A DNA stretch of 64,000 nt. It comes from Xiphophorus maculatus (Eukaryota > Chordata > Actinopteri > Cyprinodontiformes > Poeciliidae). The notes under the pieces are model-generated. The model was not told where the DNA came from. It made no database searches and was given only the letters and a program-made list of their open reading frames with translations. This document shows, piece after piece, positions 39,305 through 64,000 of the stretch (the stretch's first letter is position 1; each line of letters begins with the position of its first letter). The position numbers were made by a program, and so were the translations under genes. The stretch lies in assembly GCF_002775205.1 (NCBI RefSeq), contig NC_036456.1:23060968-23124967 (forward strand), read 5' to 3'.

Positions 39305-40099
39305 TTATTCTGGGTTAATGAACTCAGCAGAGGATCCATCAGGACAGGAAAATGAGAAGTAAAGTCTAATCCCAGCATGTAGAGGCTGAGTGAATCTGGT
39401 CTGGACTCTGTGGATCAGAGTCATAGTTTTAGAGACGCTGTAGAAACACAGAATACCTTTTATATGATCCAGGTACACTCCTATTCTGGAGGAAACTGGA
39501 CGTTCTAGTGGAGTTTTAATGTTGTTGTGATAAAATGTGTAACTGTTTGTGTCACAATATAATGACCAGGATTTGTCATTGGATCCTAGTCTTTCTGTTC
39601 TGCTGATGTTCTTGTATGAAACGGCTACAGATCCTCCTCCTCTCCACTCCACCTCCCAGTAACAACATCCAGTCAGACTCTCTGTACTCAGAACCTGATA
39701 ACAAAAACCATCAAATCTGTCTGGATGATCAGGATAAGACTGTTCATGGTTCACAAATGTTACCTTTCTATTCCCCTCAGATAAAATTAGAAATCTGTTT
39801 AGGGTGTTTGGATCCAGAGTGATAATTTTTAAAAGTTTCAAGAATCCATCTCTGGTCTTTGGTTCTGGTTCTGCCAGTAGAACATCCACCTCAGTGAGAT
39901 TTTTCTCCATGAGTCTCTCAGGATGTCCTGCATTATGTCTCTGAGCTCTGACACAGCTGCTGTCACGTCCTCAAAGTGTCTCAGAGGACGGATGTTGATG
40001 CTGGATGAGTGTGTAGACTCACTGAGTGCTGGCAGTGAGGGGTAGTTGAGGAGAAACTGGTTGTGATCCTCTGTGTGTGAGAGCTGCTCCAGCTCAGAA
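39305..40099 (-). pseudogene. TRIM-family C-terminal fragment (coiled coil + PRY/SPRY), frameshifted
   Basis: On the minus strand, 40099-39905 encodes LEQLSHTEDHNQFLLNYPSL and HFEDVTAAVSELRDIMQDIL, the end of a fish TRIM coiled coil. After a one-base frameshift near 39900 the PRY/SPRY (B30.2) domain follows: TEVDVLL, ITLDPNTLNRFLILSEGNRK, GCCYWEVEW, IGVYLDHIKGILCFYSV, stop at 39305. RING, B-box and the start of the coiled coil are absent; 40100 upstream is low-complexity DNA. In fish such genes act as E3 ligases in innate immunity. This copy is 5'-truncated and broken, so a pseudogene is most likely. Confidence 0.85.
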
Positions 40100-40707
40100 T
40101 TTCAGAATTTTAAAATTTCAAAATTTTCTCAGGGTTTAATTGCAAAACAAGAATTTCCCCTTGAAAATTTTTGTTTTCCAATAAAATGAGTTTATTTTCA
40201 CATATTTTATACATATTTCCCTACCTAATGATGGGTCTGTAGATAAGTATCTGAAACCAGAGAGCTCTGTAGTTTCTGTAAGTCTGTATCCTATCAGTCG
40301 TCTGAAAGTTGTTCTCTCTTACTGAGGATATTGATGAAAAGGTTACATGTTAGGATCCCAAAGAAGAGCCACAGCTCCCAAACATCTTCATTTATGATCA
40401 TCTGCAGCCCCATATACTAACATTACTTGGCAAAGAAGGAAGTTTTATAATAAATCATTTTGCATTAAATGTTCCCTATATGAGAGGCTTTTACTTCCTT
40501 AAATAATGTATTTGTTCTGTTATGAAAGCAAACATTCTTATTTTTTTATAATATTTAAATCAAACTTTTAATTTTAAACAAAAACAAACAAATACTGCAA
40601 ACAGACTCATAATAATAATTTATTAATGCTGCTAGATGCTACTTCTCTTACAGGCATCAGTTATACTTATGGTTTTTGCAATACACTCTCCTCATCACTG
40701 CCTATTC

Positions 40708-41485
40708 ACTAGTGATCGATAAATGAGGCGTCATGTGTCGTTTTGACCCAAAGCAAAACTATTGATATTGCGTCATTACTGCGTCACTGAATACTGACAC
40801 CTGCTGGACATTAAAAATCCCTACAGGCAACGTAGTTCACAGACTGATTTGATGGCCTAGTCCACACAATAAGATTTAAGTCATTTTATTTTATTGTATA
40901 TTATATATTGTATTATGTCATATCTTCAGTTAAATTCAAAATATATTTGATATTCTTCGATACAGTCAATAAATAATGTGAACATGAACCAAGTGATGAA
41001 AGTGAAAGTGAACGTGTTTGGAATGAGGATGATTGTGGACTGTTTTTTTTTTTTCTTTGTTTTTTTCCATAAATTTTAATGAAAAAAAATTAGTTTTTCT
41101 AATATTTTGAAATTTAGTCTGTTCCGTGTTTTTGACACAACTTCTGCTGCTGTAGAAAAAAATGAAGTAAACAATACATTTATATAAAATAATTTATAAA
41201 AAGCAACTGAATAATTTGTAGAATGGCTGCATACCTGAGTTTATCCAGGTGTATCTGCGACTTCATTCTGATGCCCTATAATGACTCAGCATTAAGGAGG
41301 TGGATTTATTTAAATAAAACTGATTTTAGTGACACTGTATATTGTTCACATAACTTACATTTTTTCTTTTATATTTTGTAAGCTGATCTTTATGGATGTG
41401 TTTGTTTTGCTGGAAATGTCTTTTTTGTATTTATTTATAGCGGGATTGTCTTTATTTTCCTTTTATCTGTCTAAAGATTTGTATT
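40708..41485 (+). repeat. Unclassified interspersed repeat, copy 2 (uninterrupted)
   Basis: Inverted relative of 10150-11390. It starts ACTAGTGATCGATAAATG and ends GTCTAAAGATTT. It shows the empty site for the hAT element found in the other copy. No coding capacity. Confidence 0.8.
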
Positions 41486-41905
41486 TATGGAGGGTAATTT
41501 AAGAATAAAATTGTGAAATGTATAATTTCAAAGGAGAAACATGCAAAACTTAACCTGCAGAACATAATATGAAAGTAAACTAAGAGTCAATTTCAGCTGA
41601 ATTTGGATTCAGATCCAGTAGAAACTGAAAAGAATCGGATGAAACAACAACGAAGTGATAATCAATACCTTATTTTCTGACATAAGATTAAAATGGTCCC
41701 AAACTACGAATCTTTCGTTTACCTTCAGGCTCCATAGTTGACGCTGTAACGTAAAAGATCAAGAATTATTTTGGCAAATGCATCCAAGTTCATCCCGCTG
41801 ACAGATTCGCTTCCATATAAACACAGTTTGGCGCGTCGGTGTCATTCAGAAACACTTCCTGTACCGGTCACGTGACTTGCTGAAAGCAATACGACACGGG
41901 GTTGA

Positions 41906-42834
41906 TAGTGATGTGTCGGTCGCGAATGATCCGGCTCTAAGAGCCGGCTCTTTGAAGTGAACGATTGGAACCGGCTCCACAATGGGAGCCGTTTTAGGAT
42001 CCTATTTGGGAGCCGGTTTTTTTCTACAGTATATCGCTGTCTCTCCGCCTCCCTGTCGTTGTGCTTGTGCTCTGCAAGTGCCAGAGCCGATAGTTTTTCC
42101 CCACATCGTGTTTTTTTTTTTGTCCTGCGGTGCCTCGCTGTCTCTCCCCCCCTTCTCCCTCTCCTTCGCGTTTTGCTCTCCTGCCAGTGCTAGAGCGGAG
42201 AGTTTTTTCCCTCGGTCGGTCCACTGCCCTCATGTCAAGCGTGTGCTCCACACAGCTGACCAATCACACATAGTTTCAATTAATAATGTGGCGGGAAAAC
42301 ACTGAAAAAAAAAGTTTATCTCCACTTTTTTTGTGGAAACGGCAGGCAGTTGGCCAAGCTGTATAGCGTTCGTCGGCAGGTGTTTATGTACAGACACTCA
42401 CTCAGCGGTCAAGAAGCACAGAAAGAAGGGGAGTCGGTGTGAGAACTGAATAGGTGAAAATAAATGAGTGACAGAAAACGGAGCAAGATTTGGACTCACT
42501 TTAATGCTACATCAAGCTCCAGGGCAGAGTGCAGACTGTGCAAAGTCAGCATTTCCTATCTGCAGGCTCAACAAACAACCTGCACAGGAACATGCGGACA
42601 TCACACGCATCGGTATTGCTATAGCATTGTTATGCGGCATTTTTACTCATCATAAGTGCTTAACAATGTCAATAATGAAACAAAATATTATAAAATTAGG
42701 TTTAAACTATTAATTAATTAATAATGTCAAAAATATATATGGGGAGCCGTTTGGGAGCCGAAAGAGCCGGCTCTCCACAGTAAGAAGAGCCATTAGAGCC
42801 GCATCTCGAAAAGGAGCCGAAAATCCCATCACTA
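41906..42834 (+). mobile_element. hAT-type element with remnant BED-finger transposase
   Basis: Ends are TAGTGATGTG and CCCATCACTA, with many internal AGAGCCGGCTC motifs. CGACACGG near 41892 and CGACCCGG at 42835 may be a worn 8-bp duplication, six bases off on the left. The right end coincides exactly with the start of unit C. The internal coding sequence is only the N-terminus of a transposase, so the element is internally deleted. Confidence 0.75.
42464..42625 (+). pseudogene. BED zinc finger fragment of a hAT transposase
   Basis: MSDRKRSKIWTHFNATSSSR is followed by AECRLCKVSISY, giving the Cys pair of a BED finger. After a frameshift at about 42560 another frame supplies STNNLHRNMRTSH with the His pair, then a stop. 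The dimerisation and catalytic domains are gone. Confidence 0.75.
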
Positions 42835-44102
42835 CGACCCGGAACTTAAAGTGTGCTGCTTGACCCGCCAAAATAAAATATGTTCTGATTATTTTGTGCA
42901 GGTTACATGTACCAATAGCAAACTTAGTCAATGTTATTATAAGTTGGGCTGGTTGTCAGAAGATGTAAGTAAGTCTCTGTGAGACGGAGTATTTAAGAAA
43001 AAACCCAAATTCACTGATTGAATTGTTGGTTGATAGGAAGCATATATTTGAATTTGTGCAACAAACACCAAAAGAAAAAAACTATATAAAACTGAATGGC
43101 CATTCAGTTTGATAAATATTTACACATTCAATAAATTAATAGAAATCCAAGGGCACACATCAAAACATCAAATCTAAATGAATAATATGAATTATATTAA
43201 CTATTTTAATACAGACTGATGGTTCACATTGATCATTTAAAAGATTTAGTAATAGAAAATTCAACAACTTCAGGTGTATTATATTGTGTTAGTGAACACA
43301 CTAAAGTGTGTAAGATAATGGGTGGAGGGAAAGAATCATTAGAGCCAAGAAACATACAGAGACAAAAGTAGTGGATAATTTTAAAGGTAAAAATTAAAAA
43401 AAAAAAAAAATTTCCCATGTTGGAGCAACTCTTGCAGCGTGGTTGTGCAATGTAAAAAAATGTCAACTGTAGGGAAAGCTGAAAGATTCATATGAGCAAC
43501 CTGACATAGGCCTGTTTAGTCCCTGTCAGATATTCTTCAGAAATAAATTTACAGATGAGGAACTTTTACTGACATGTTTCACACTAGCAAGTGTTACAGA
43601 AAAAAAGATCTATCAGAGTTTAAAATTTAAGTGATGAAGGAAATCACAAACTCATAGTCAGCACTGACTAATTGTGCTACCATGAATAAAGCAGTAAATT
43701 GTAGGTTTTCTGTAGAGGTTTCTGTCCAGTCGTCTGCCTGGACACAAACACCTGCACACGACGGAAAAACAATTCCATAATAATAATGTAGGTTGTTCAG
43801 TTTTTTAATAATCTTGGATTCCTTTAACCCAACTCAAGTGGCTTGGCCAGCCTTAAAATATTTTTAATTCAAGTTAGGAGGATGTAGATGAAACAGCCCA
43901 TTATGACGCCCTAAACTGTGTGTGTAACTAAATGTGTCATTTTATTTATGAAACAGTTTCAAACTACATCTAAGAGCAAGAAGATTACAAACAAACTGGA
44001 TTATTCTATAAAGGAAACAGCTAAACATGTTACTAAGGAATGCTAACAGACAGTTGGAGGCTAAATGTTGTAATAAATAAATACAAAAGTGATGCTACTT
44101 AC

Positions 44103-44133
44103 AGAGCATGAGGCAGAGTGAGAAGAAAGCCAT
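44103..44133 (-). pseudogene. Orphan Fc-receptor-like first exon (copy C)
   Basis: 31-nt exon encoding MAFFSLCLML, phase 1, donor GTAAGT, as in copies A and B with one replacement. No Ig exon follows on the minus strand before the hAT, repeat and TRIM fragment at 39305-42834. Confidence 0.6.
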
Positions 44134-44642
44134 CGTGTTATGATGTTCTCTTCCGCTAAATCAGAAAGTATTTTCTTTCTCACCTCTACCTTGTTCAGGA
44201 AGTCAGTGGCACATAGAACATAACAGGAAAAATTATTATAATCATTATCAAAGAAAATTCTTGTTGTTCTTTTACTGAATAAGTCAGTCCATGTCAGATA
44301 TGCTGCCAAGTGTTTTCACAAATGTACAAACTTAGTAAAACTTCACTATGTTCTGTTCTTTATGAGCTACTAAAAACCACATAAACACTGAGCTTGAACT
44401 ACTAAAGAAACAGGAAACAAGCTGAGCTGCAAAGTTAGATGCCTATTTTGTCTGTGGCATGAAATCCATTGTTACATGAGATACGTTGTGACATGAGATA
44501 CATTGTGACATGAAATACATTGTGATTGCTCACATCCTGTGAAGTCAGTAAAGTTAGTTAAGCATATTTTATTGTTACTTTACATAAAGGTTTGATGGAA
44601 CTGTTAAACTTACAATATCTCATTACGACATTATCAAATACA

Positions 44643-44932
<290 letters not shown>

Positions 44933-44965
44933 AGTCCCGGAAATATATATAATGTTTCCGGGACT
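44933..44965. promoter_or_regulatory. Perfect inverted repeat upstream of gene C
   Basis: AGTCCCGGAAA (44933-44943) pairs perfectly with TTTCCGGGACT (44955-44965); with flanking AT the arms are 13 bp. In copy B one base differs and in copy A most of the left arm is lost. It holds TTCC/GGAA half-sites. Regulatory role is inferred. Confidence 0.45.
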
Positions 44966-45099
44966 ATGAGCACACACACGCCATGCCCAAACCAATGAAA
45001 CAGGAACAGGAAGTATCTTTTCGTTTTTACTCGACGACATCTCGACCATTTCGACTACTTAACAAATCTTCATTAAATACTTAAAAGAAAATCAGAAAT

Positions 45100-57233
<12,134 letters not shown>

Positions 57234-58043
57234 ATCATCCATCCTGATCTGAAATCTCTTCAATCTCTTGTTGGTATGAAAACTGGTACATGTGTAGAAC
57301 TGTGAATAATAGAAAAACTGTCTGACTTAAACCCAAAAGCAAATCCTTCATATTAATTAGATCAAAGATTTAATAATCTTTTTTTTAGGTGCTGGTGCTT
57401 TATCTCTAGCGGACACTTTGGGTGAGAGGCGGGGTCACCCTGGACAGGTCGCCAGTCTGTCACAGAGGTCAGAATATTACTCTGACAAATCACAAGTCTT
57501 TATTGGGGATGTCGTTAATCTTGTATGTAAAAATTGTATTTTGTATTATTAAAGCAAAGTTCAATATGTGTTTTCAGACCTGAGATGTTTTACCTGAACA
57601 AATTTAAAATGGAGCAGGAAGCAGAGCGGCCATTTTGTCTAAGCCAACCTGTTTGTCCTGTTATTAGCAGCCAGTCAAAGGAAAAACAAACCAAAACATG
57701 AAGCTACAAATATGAGTTATATAAAAGTAACAAGTTATAGGTAGTTATGAGTTACAACAACATTTAAGTTGGAATCAATAAGTATTTTTGACTTTGAATT
57801 CTGAATGTTGAGTCAAATAAATTGAACAATTCACCAAAATTAAGATACATTATTTAATGTTAAAAAGTCTAGTAACATACATGTATATACATATATGTAT
57901 GTTAGTAGATACATGTAACATACATATATCTAGTAACATTAGCATATCTAGTAATGTTACTAGATACCTTTCTAGTATATAGTAACAGATACCAGATCTA
58001 ATGTTAAACCATCCATTATAACTTCTTCCTAAGAAATGCTAAG

Positions 58044-58047
<4 letters not shown>

Positions 58048-58132
<85 letters not shown>
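58048..58132. repeat. (AT)n microsatellite
   Basis: About 85 bp of uninterrupted AT dinucleotides. Confidence 0.95.
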
Positions 58133-58135
<3 letters not shown>

Positions 58136-58334
58136 ACTTTTACAATAACTGGTGTTTCTAAATAGCATTCTTCAGATTATTTAGAAAAAATAAGTAACAT
58201 TTTTGAAAAATGATTATTTTTTAAATATATAACACTGATATTTTCAAAGATCTGTGTTACTGAAACATTGATCTTTGAACCTTCATAAATCTGTTACAGA
58301 ATAATTCAACAGATTAGAAGATAGAGCACATAAC

Positions 58335-58825
58335 ACCAGTTTTAAAGTCCCTCCACTGGCTCCCTGTAGCTCAAAGAATAGACTTTAAAATACTGTTGTT
58401 AGTTTATAAATCACTGAACAGCTTAGAACCACAATACATTAAAGATCTGCTGTTGTTGTATCAACCTTCCAGACCTCTCAGGTTCTGGTTCTGGTTCTGC
58501 TCTGCATCCCCAGAACCAGAACCAAACGAGGAGAAGCAGCTTTCAGCATCTATGCACCACAAATTTGGAACAAACTTCCAGAAAACTGTAAAACAGCTGA
58601 AACACTGACTTCTTTTAAATCTCAACTGAAAACCCACCTGTTTAGGATTGTATTTGAAATGTAATCAATTACAAATTTATTGATGGAACTTGACTTAATG
58701 CTGTGTTTTGATTATTGATTCTATATTGCATTGTGTTTCTGTGTTTGTAATGATGTAAAGCACTTTGAAATGCCTTGCTGCTGAAATGTGCTATACAAAT
58801 AAAATTTGATTGATTGATTGATTGA
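58335..58825 (+). mobile_element. 3' fragment of a LINE (L2/Rex-like)
   Basis: A frame reads RIDFKILLLVYKSLNSLEPQ and, after frameshifts, ETLTSFKSQLKTHLF. These are the C-terminal end of a fish LINE ORF2. The 3' UTR ends AAAGCACTTTGAAATGCC...CTATACAAATAAAATTTGA followed by TTGATTGATTGATT, its characteristic short tail. 5'-truncated. The same UTR phrase appears as a smaller relic at about 28295-28350. Confidence 0.8.
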
Positions 58826-59267
58826 TTAGTGTAATATGTAAACATTTTCCTCACATCAATATTGAATACAAAGATAGAATTTTTTTAAATAGCTCCACTG
58901 AATTTCTTCAATTCCTCTGAATGTAAAATAAGTGTACAAAAATATATAATGTTTAAAAAAGTCTAAAAAGATACCTTAATACAAATTAAACTTCAACATT
59001 AAATAAATTACAGTAAAATATGTAAACATTTCAGAGATGCATCAGAAAGAGACTGTTGGTTTTTGGTGTCGTCCAAGTCATAATTCACCTGGATCTGAAC
59101 CAAAACACAAACAACACAATATCCAGAAACTGTAATTTTATTTTATTTTTTATTTTACATTTTAGTCAAGCAAGAAATAAAAACATTTAAAACAAATTAC
59201 AAAACAATCTTTTAATACTGTAAAAATATAAGTGCAAAAGGATGCTGAGCCGGCCTAAGGCACAAGC

Positions 59268-59514
<247 letters not shown>

Positions 59515-60721
59515 ATCTTTATTGTCATTGTCACAAGAACAACGAAATTTCGAAAGTGCCATCAGTCAGTGCATATGCTTACAAACAAAAAATAAGTCAA
59601 GCAAGTTAAGTAGCTGCTTGAGTCTTTAGTCCAAGTTTCACTAACACTGTTTTCTAACTGCATTTAGCAAATTATTAGCAGCACATCTGTTATCTGACTG
59701 CAGACTCTATCAAAGCCGTTATTTTATGTACAAATAGAAAAATGTGTCAGTGAAGAAAGTGACAAGGAGAGGGGCTACACTTTACTACACTTTACATTTT
59801 AAAGCTCCTATCAGTTTGTTACATCAGTTCCTTCATAAGAAGCAAATTATAATGAGTAAATTATTATTATTGCTCTTAAAAATACAAAATCAAGCATAAG
59901 CTTATTCTACAGTTGTGCATGTACTATAAGTATCAAAAGGAAAATAAATGATTGCTACACACATGATTTTAACAGATGTAATAATGATTATAGATATTTT
60001 GTTCTTCATCAAATCAGTTTGAACATGTTTGTTTGAAATATTCATGTTGCAGCTCTGGAAGCTACATTAAGCTGCAACATGATCATCTGCACAACATAGA
60101 GACAGAACAAAACATTCTATGCTTATATATCTAAAATATAGAATATGTTATATGTAAAATATTGTTTGAATATTATTCTGTAATATTTCCACATATATGG
60201 CTGTGGAACTTAAAATATTTGCATTTACATTTCAGAAAAACACAATGAGTCAGAATGACATGAATAATTATTACATTCACATCTGAAGGTAAAATGTTTT
60301 GCTCATATTAAGCTTATTAAAGATGTTAAACGTCCCAAAGTAACTAATAAGCTGTTTAAAGATTCCTATTATATAAAGTCTGAGATCAAAATGAAAATAC
60401 TGTAATAATCTGGTTTGAATGGGAGAATAAATCTGATAGGTTTATTTTTGTCTTAACCTGCAAAGAATCAGCCAGAGACAGATGTTAGTTTTCTTTTCTT
60501 TTCTGCAGAGCAGGAGAATTGAGAACAGACGCAACGAATCGCTGTCAAACACTGTCTGGAATCAATTCTGCCAGATCTTTCTTTGCATTTCTCTTTATTG
60601 TATAGAAAAAGGAGGTTGGGCTTCTTCACACAGTCACACAGAGAATTGACCAACCGTCTTTACATTCTGGGACCTTCTGTGGACATGCCCTTGTAAGGGC
60701 ATGTGGCTGACCACAACTAAT

Positions 60722-60985
60722 CCATAGAGCCACAGCGACTGTGGCTCTATGGTAGAGTAGTCGTCTTGCGATCGGAAGGTTGTAGGTATGATTCCAGCTT
60801 CCTCCTGCCACATGTCGATGTGCCTCTGGGCAAGGCACTTAACCCCAAATTGCCTACCGATCTGCGTATCGGTGTATAAATGTGTGTTTGTGAGTGCGAC
60901 TGGGTGGATGTGACTCTAGTGTAAAGCGCTTTGAGTGGTCAAAATGACTGGAAAAGCACTATATAAGTTCAGTCCATTTATCATT
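60722..60985 (+). mobile_element. tRNA-derived SINE copy (best preserved)
   Basis: Head TGTGGCTCTATGGTAGAGTA with B-box-like GGTTGTAGGTATGATTCC, body GGGCAAGGCACTTAACCCCA, tail AGCGCTTTGAGTGG...TATAAGTTCAGTCCATTTA. It defines the family found also at 16605, 26713 and 54532. Confidence 0.8.
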
Positions 60986-61308
60986 TTACTAATCAGTTAC
61001 ACATGGAGCTAATAACACATGAATGTTTTAACGTTTATAGCTTCCAGGCAAACATCCTAAACAAAGTTAATAATATACTACAAAAGATGAATAAAGTACT
61101 ACAAAAGAGAGAAGTTAAGTAAACATAAAAAAGTATAATAATATGAGAATAATATGAAAACATAACTTGTAAAATAAACTCATAAGTAAATTAACAGGAG
61201 GATAATTTTTCTAACAAAATCATATTCCTCTATACTGTTAATATTGTTCATCTTATTTTTCTTCTTGCTTCAACATACAGATGATAAATTGTTTTGTCTT
61301 CATTGTCT

Positions 61309-62650
61309 TCAGTTCACCAAAACATGATCAGCAATTCTCCTTTTCATATCAGTCTTGGCTACAAGAAAAAAGGACAGCAATTACTAACATGTAAGAAATT
61401 CTGAAATTTAATAAATTACTTCAATAATTAAGAGACAGTAGCATGTTAAATGATTGCTACCAATTACTTTCCCCAGAATTCCACCAGAGGGCGCTAGAGT
61501 TTACTAAAATTTTAATTTTATTTATCTTTTGCCTTCTTAAAATCCTCCATTACTACTAAAGTCACCAGATTAGAACCAGATTTAACATGTTTACCACATT
61601 GATTATCTTGTTTTATTTCAACTCACAGGACAAAAACTCACAGCCAGGATAATTACAGTGATACGATCTTCAAACTTTTGACTTTTTAGAGAAGATTAAA
61701 ACTCCAAATGTCTTAACTGTCACAGTGTAACCACAATGAAATTTCATTTCCTCTGTCTGGAGCAAAGGAAATACTGAGTTCAGGGTTGGGGTGTTTATAG
61801 GAATGTGTGTGTGGGCGTGTGTGTGAAATAAAAAACTAATTCAACAATAAACTGAGCTCCCCATATTGTTTGATAACTGGGATCAATAAAAATATTTTTG
61901 TAAAGTGTGTCAGGATGACATTAGTTGTGAATTGATGCTATAGAAAATAAACTGAATTGAACTGAAAAATAATTGAATGTTTAGCAATTGGTAAGATAAC
62001 AGCAAATATTCACAGCTGTAATTACATAATGTAGTTAAAATATATAAATAAAACGTGGTATATAAGTTCTGCATTGCTCTGATTAAATGAATGTTACCTT
62101 GATCAGAATCACATCTTACTTTATTTTGAAAAATCTTGTTCTGTCCTCACTTCCTTTAACTGGTCTCTACAGCCACATTGCCAAATCCTCCCACTGCTCT
62201 AATGTTTGTCAGATTCACTTAGAGGAGAGCAGAAACTAAAGATTTACTGACCAGTGGTTAAAAGAGTACAAGCTGCACACCAACATTAAATCCCTTAAGG
62301 AAGAATCCATTTGTTTTCATTACAGATCTATGATTTTCAAAATTAGGTTTATTTTAGAATATTTTCAGTAAAACACGTGGATATTCCAGGATAAAAGGAG
62401 CAGAAATAACAGCCATTGTTAAATTAGGACAGAAAACAGTTTCACAAAAATTTTCTGTTTTATAAACCATTAATATTTTATAATAACTTACCTCGAGCCC
62501 ACTTACGATATGTGTATACACATAAGATTAGTATGATGTTATAGAGGATGAAGAGCACGATGCCAGAAATCACTCTGATCCAAGGAACACCAGGTTCAGA
62601 AGGAGGAGAAGGAGGAGGAGAAGAATACATTTCTGTGGGGGGAACTCTTG
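61309..62650 (-). CDS. Fc-receptor-like gene G, last two exons
   Basis: Transmembrane exon 62650-62492 (159 nt, phase 1): a Pro/Ser-rich stalk (PPTEMYSSPPPSPPSEPG) and ISGIVLFILYNIILILCVYT then YRKWAR, clearly paralogous to the membrane exon of gene F. A fitting terminal exon, 61358-61309, follows CTTTTTTCTTGTAG and reads AKTDMKRRIADHVLVN, stop. No Ig exon is seen above 62650; a solo LTR begins at 62996. The ectodomain exons lie beyond the window or are lost. Confidence 0.65.
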
Positions 62651-62995
62651 CTGTAAGCAAAAAAATAAATAAACAATAGCTATAAAATTTTCAATCACAA
62701 TACAAACTGGAAGAACCAGAATCAGGTTCATCCAGCAAGTTTGTGCACACCATGGATGTGTGAACCAGTCCTGAAGAGCTGTGGTTCTGCAACTTTTAGG
62801 TGCATTTCTACTCCAGCAGACCAGCATCGAACAGCTGAATTCCCTCACCAGCAGTCAGTCAGCTGTGAACTGGTTTGGTAACGAGCCAGTTATTGATTCA
62901 GGTGTGTTGGAGCAACAATGCAACTTGAAGAAGCAGGATGGTGCTGAGGACTGAGTGTTTTTGGTCTGCAGAGATGTTCATCTTATACTGGCCTG

Positions 62996-63816
62996 TGTTA
63001 AGGAAAAATGATTATTTTTGGTGCTTAATACAGTTAATCTTACGGTATGTGTAAAAGATATATTCAACACTCTTATTTTGAACCAGACAAACAGGGGCCA
63101 AATGCAGATCACTCAATGGGGCCTCCCGCTGTGCGGCCAGAGCACACGAAGCCATAAAATTAGCATTCCCGGCAGGGCAGAAGCACTGGAGCTTGGGGGA
63201 AGAGACTTTAGATTTCACAGGTATCTGTGAAATTTTATCTCAGGTTTTTCTGTGCCCGGGATAGCCGTGGAACCACAGGGGTCAGGATGAAGCGGTTCAC
63301 TCTTTTATTGTACCAGAGACCAGATGGCCCTTTGATCTTTGCCGTAAATTAGGGGGAGTTCCTAAGTTTCTCTGAGTGCTTAAGGGAGTTTCCAGTTGGT
63401 CAACTAGAGGATCGCCTTGAGTGCATATATTAAATAGAAAAAACACCCCCTTAGTATAAGATTTCGTGTCAGCACTAAAAATTCAGAGAGCGGCCACTAT
63501 TTTGCTTTTTTCCATCGGCTCTCTCCAAAGACGCGTCTTTGCTTTTTGTTCGTCTTTGTTTTGTTTTTGTCTGTCGTTGTCTTGTCTGTCTTTGTTTCTA
63601 TAAAGTAAAAAATGCATATCTCTGTTCCTCTGCAGCTTTGTTGATTGATTCATGCGTTGCTTTGTATGGAATTAAACTCTGTGATACTGTGACGTCAACG
63701 CGCATTATTGTTGTTTCACTTTAGCAGCACGCCCCCCGCTAAGGACCCGGGAGTTTTAAGGAAGAGAGAGCCAAACGTTTCGTCCAAAGTTAATATTAAA
63801 TTATCTTTCCTTAATA
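62996..63816 (+). mobile_element. Solo LTR of an endogenous retroelement (short variant)
   Basis: 821 bp from TGTTAAGG to CCTTAATA with a perfect 4-bp duplication CCTG (62992-62995, 63817-63820). It matches 7679-8999 in reverse, apart from a 440-bp segment. A TATA-like CATATATTAAATAG lies near 63423 and an ATTAAA at about 63672. No coding sequence. A 4-bp duplication is usual for gamma-/epsilon-like and spuma-like fish elements. Confidence 0.88.
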
Positions 63817-64000
63817 CCTGCAAAAGTCGATTTATTAAAGGACCTTGTTGGAGTGTCTTTTTGAGTTTCTTTTTGGCATAAACTGAAAAGAAATGTGCAT
63901 TTTCCCCAAATTTTCTGAAAATTATTACAGGATAATTAACATTACTTTCATGTAATTTGAACAAATGTAACTTTCAGTAAATTCCAGCAAATATCTACTA

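Overview
The window looks like a piece of a ray-finned (teleost) fish genome. It is AT-rich and intron-rich. It carries Tc1, hAT, LINE, tRNA-SINE and solo-LTR insertions and several families of immunoglobulin-superfamily (IgSF) receptor exons with strict phase-1 splicing. The species cannot be named from the sequence. All gene models below were spliced by eye from GT/AG sites, reading phase and domain motifs.

Layout. 1-2907: no gene recognised. 2908-5235 (copy A), 11513-about 20500 (copy B) and 42835-about 57860 (copy C) are copies of one unit. Each holds an orphan first exon resembling a teleost Fc-receptor-like gene on the minus strand. Copies B and C also hold, head to head with it, a complete plus-strand single-V-domain butyrophilin/B7-like receptor gene; copy A stops at its promoter. 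Between A and B lies a decayed Crypton-like tyrosine-recombinase gene (minus strand) split by a solo LTR. Between B and C lie a single-V receptor gene (23121-25463, minus), a three-V-domain receptor gene (26362-33397, minus), a two-Ig-domain Fc-receptor-like gene (34528-38151, plus) and a broken TRIM/B30.2 fragment (39305-40099, minus). After C come repeats, the last two exons of another Fc-receptor-like gene (61309-62650, minus) and a second solo LTR (62996-63816).

The window is therefore a multigene cell-surface receptor cluster: butyrophilin/B7-like V-set proteins interleaved with Fc-receptor-like proteins, remodelled by duplication and transposition. The most interesting signal is that B and C have almost identical introns, while their V-domain exons differ at 27 codons by my count, 23 of them amino-acid changing. 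Their transmembrane exons are also strongly different. This suggests diversifying selection or exon-level exchange.

The three unit copies also give clean filled/empty site comparisons for a Tc1 element, a hAT element, a tRNA-SINE and a 6.65-kb composite insertion. The composite carries a nearly intact non-LTR retrotransposon lying inside a (TC)n tract, as expected of the microsatellite-targeting Tx1-clade family Kibi.
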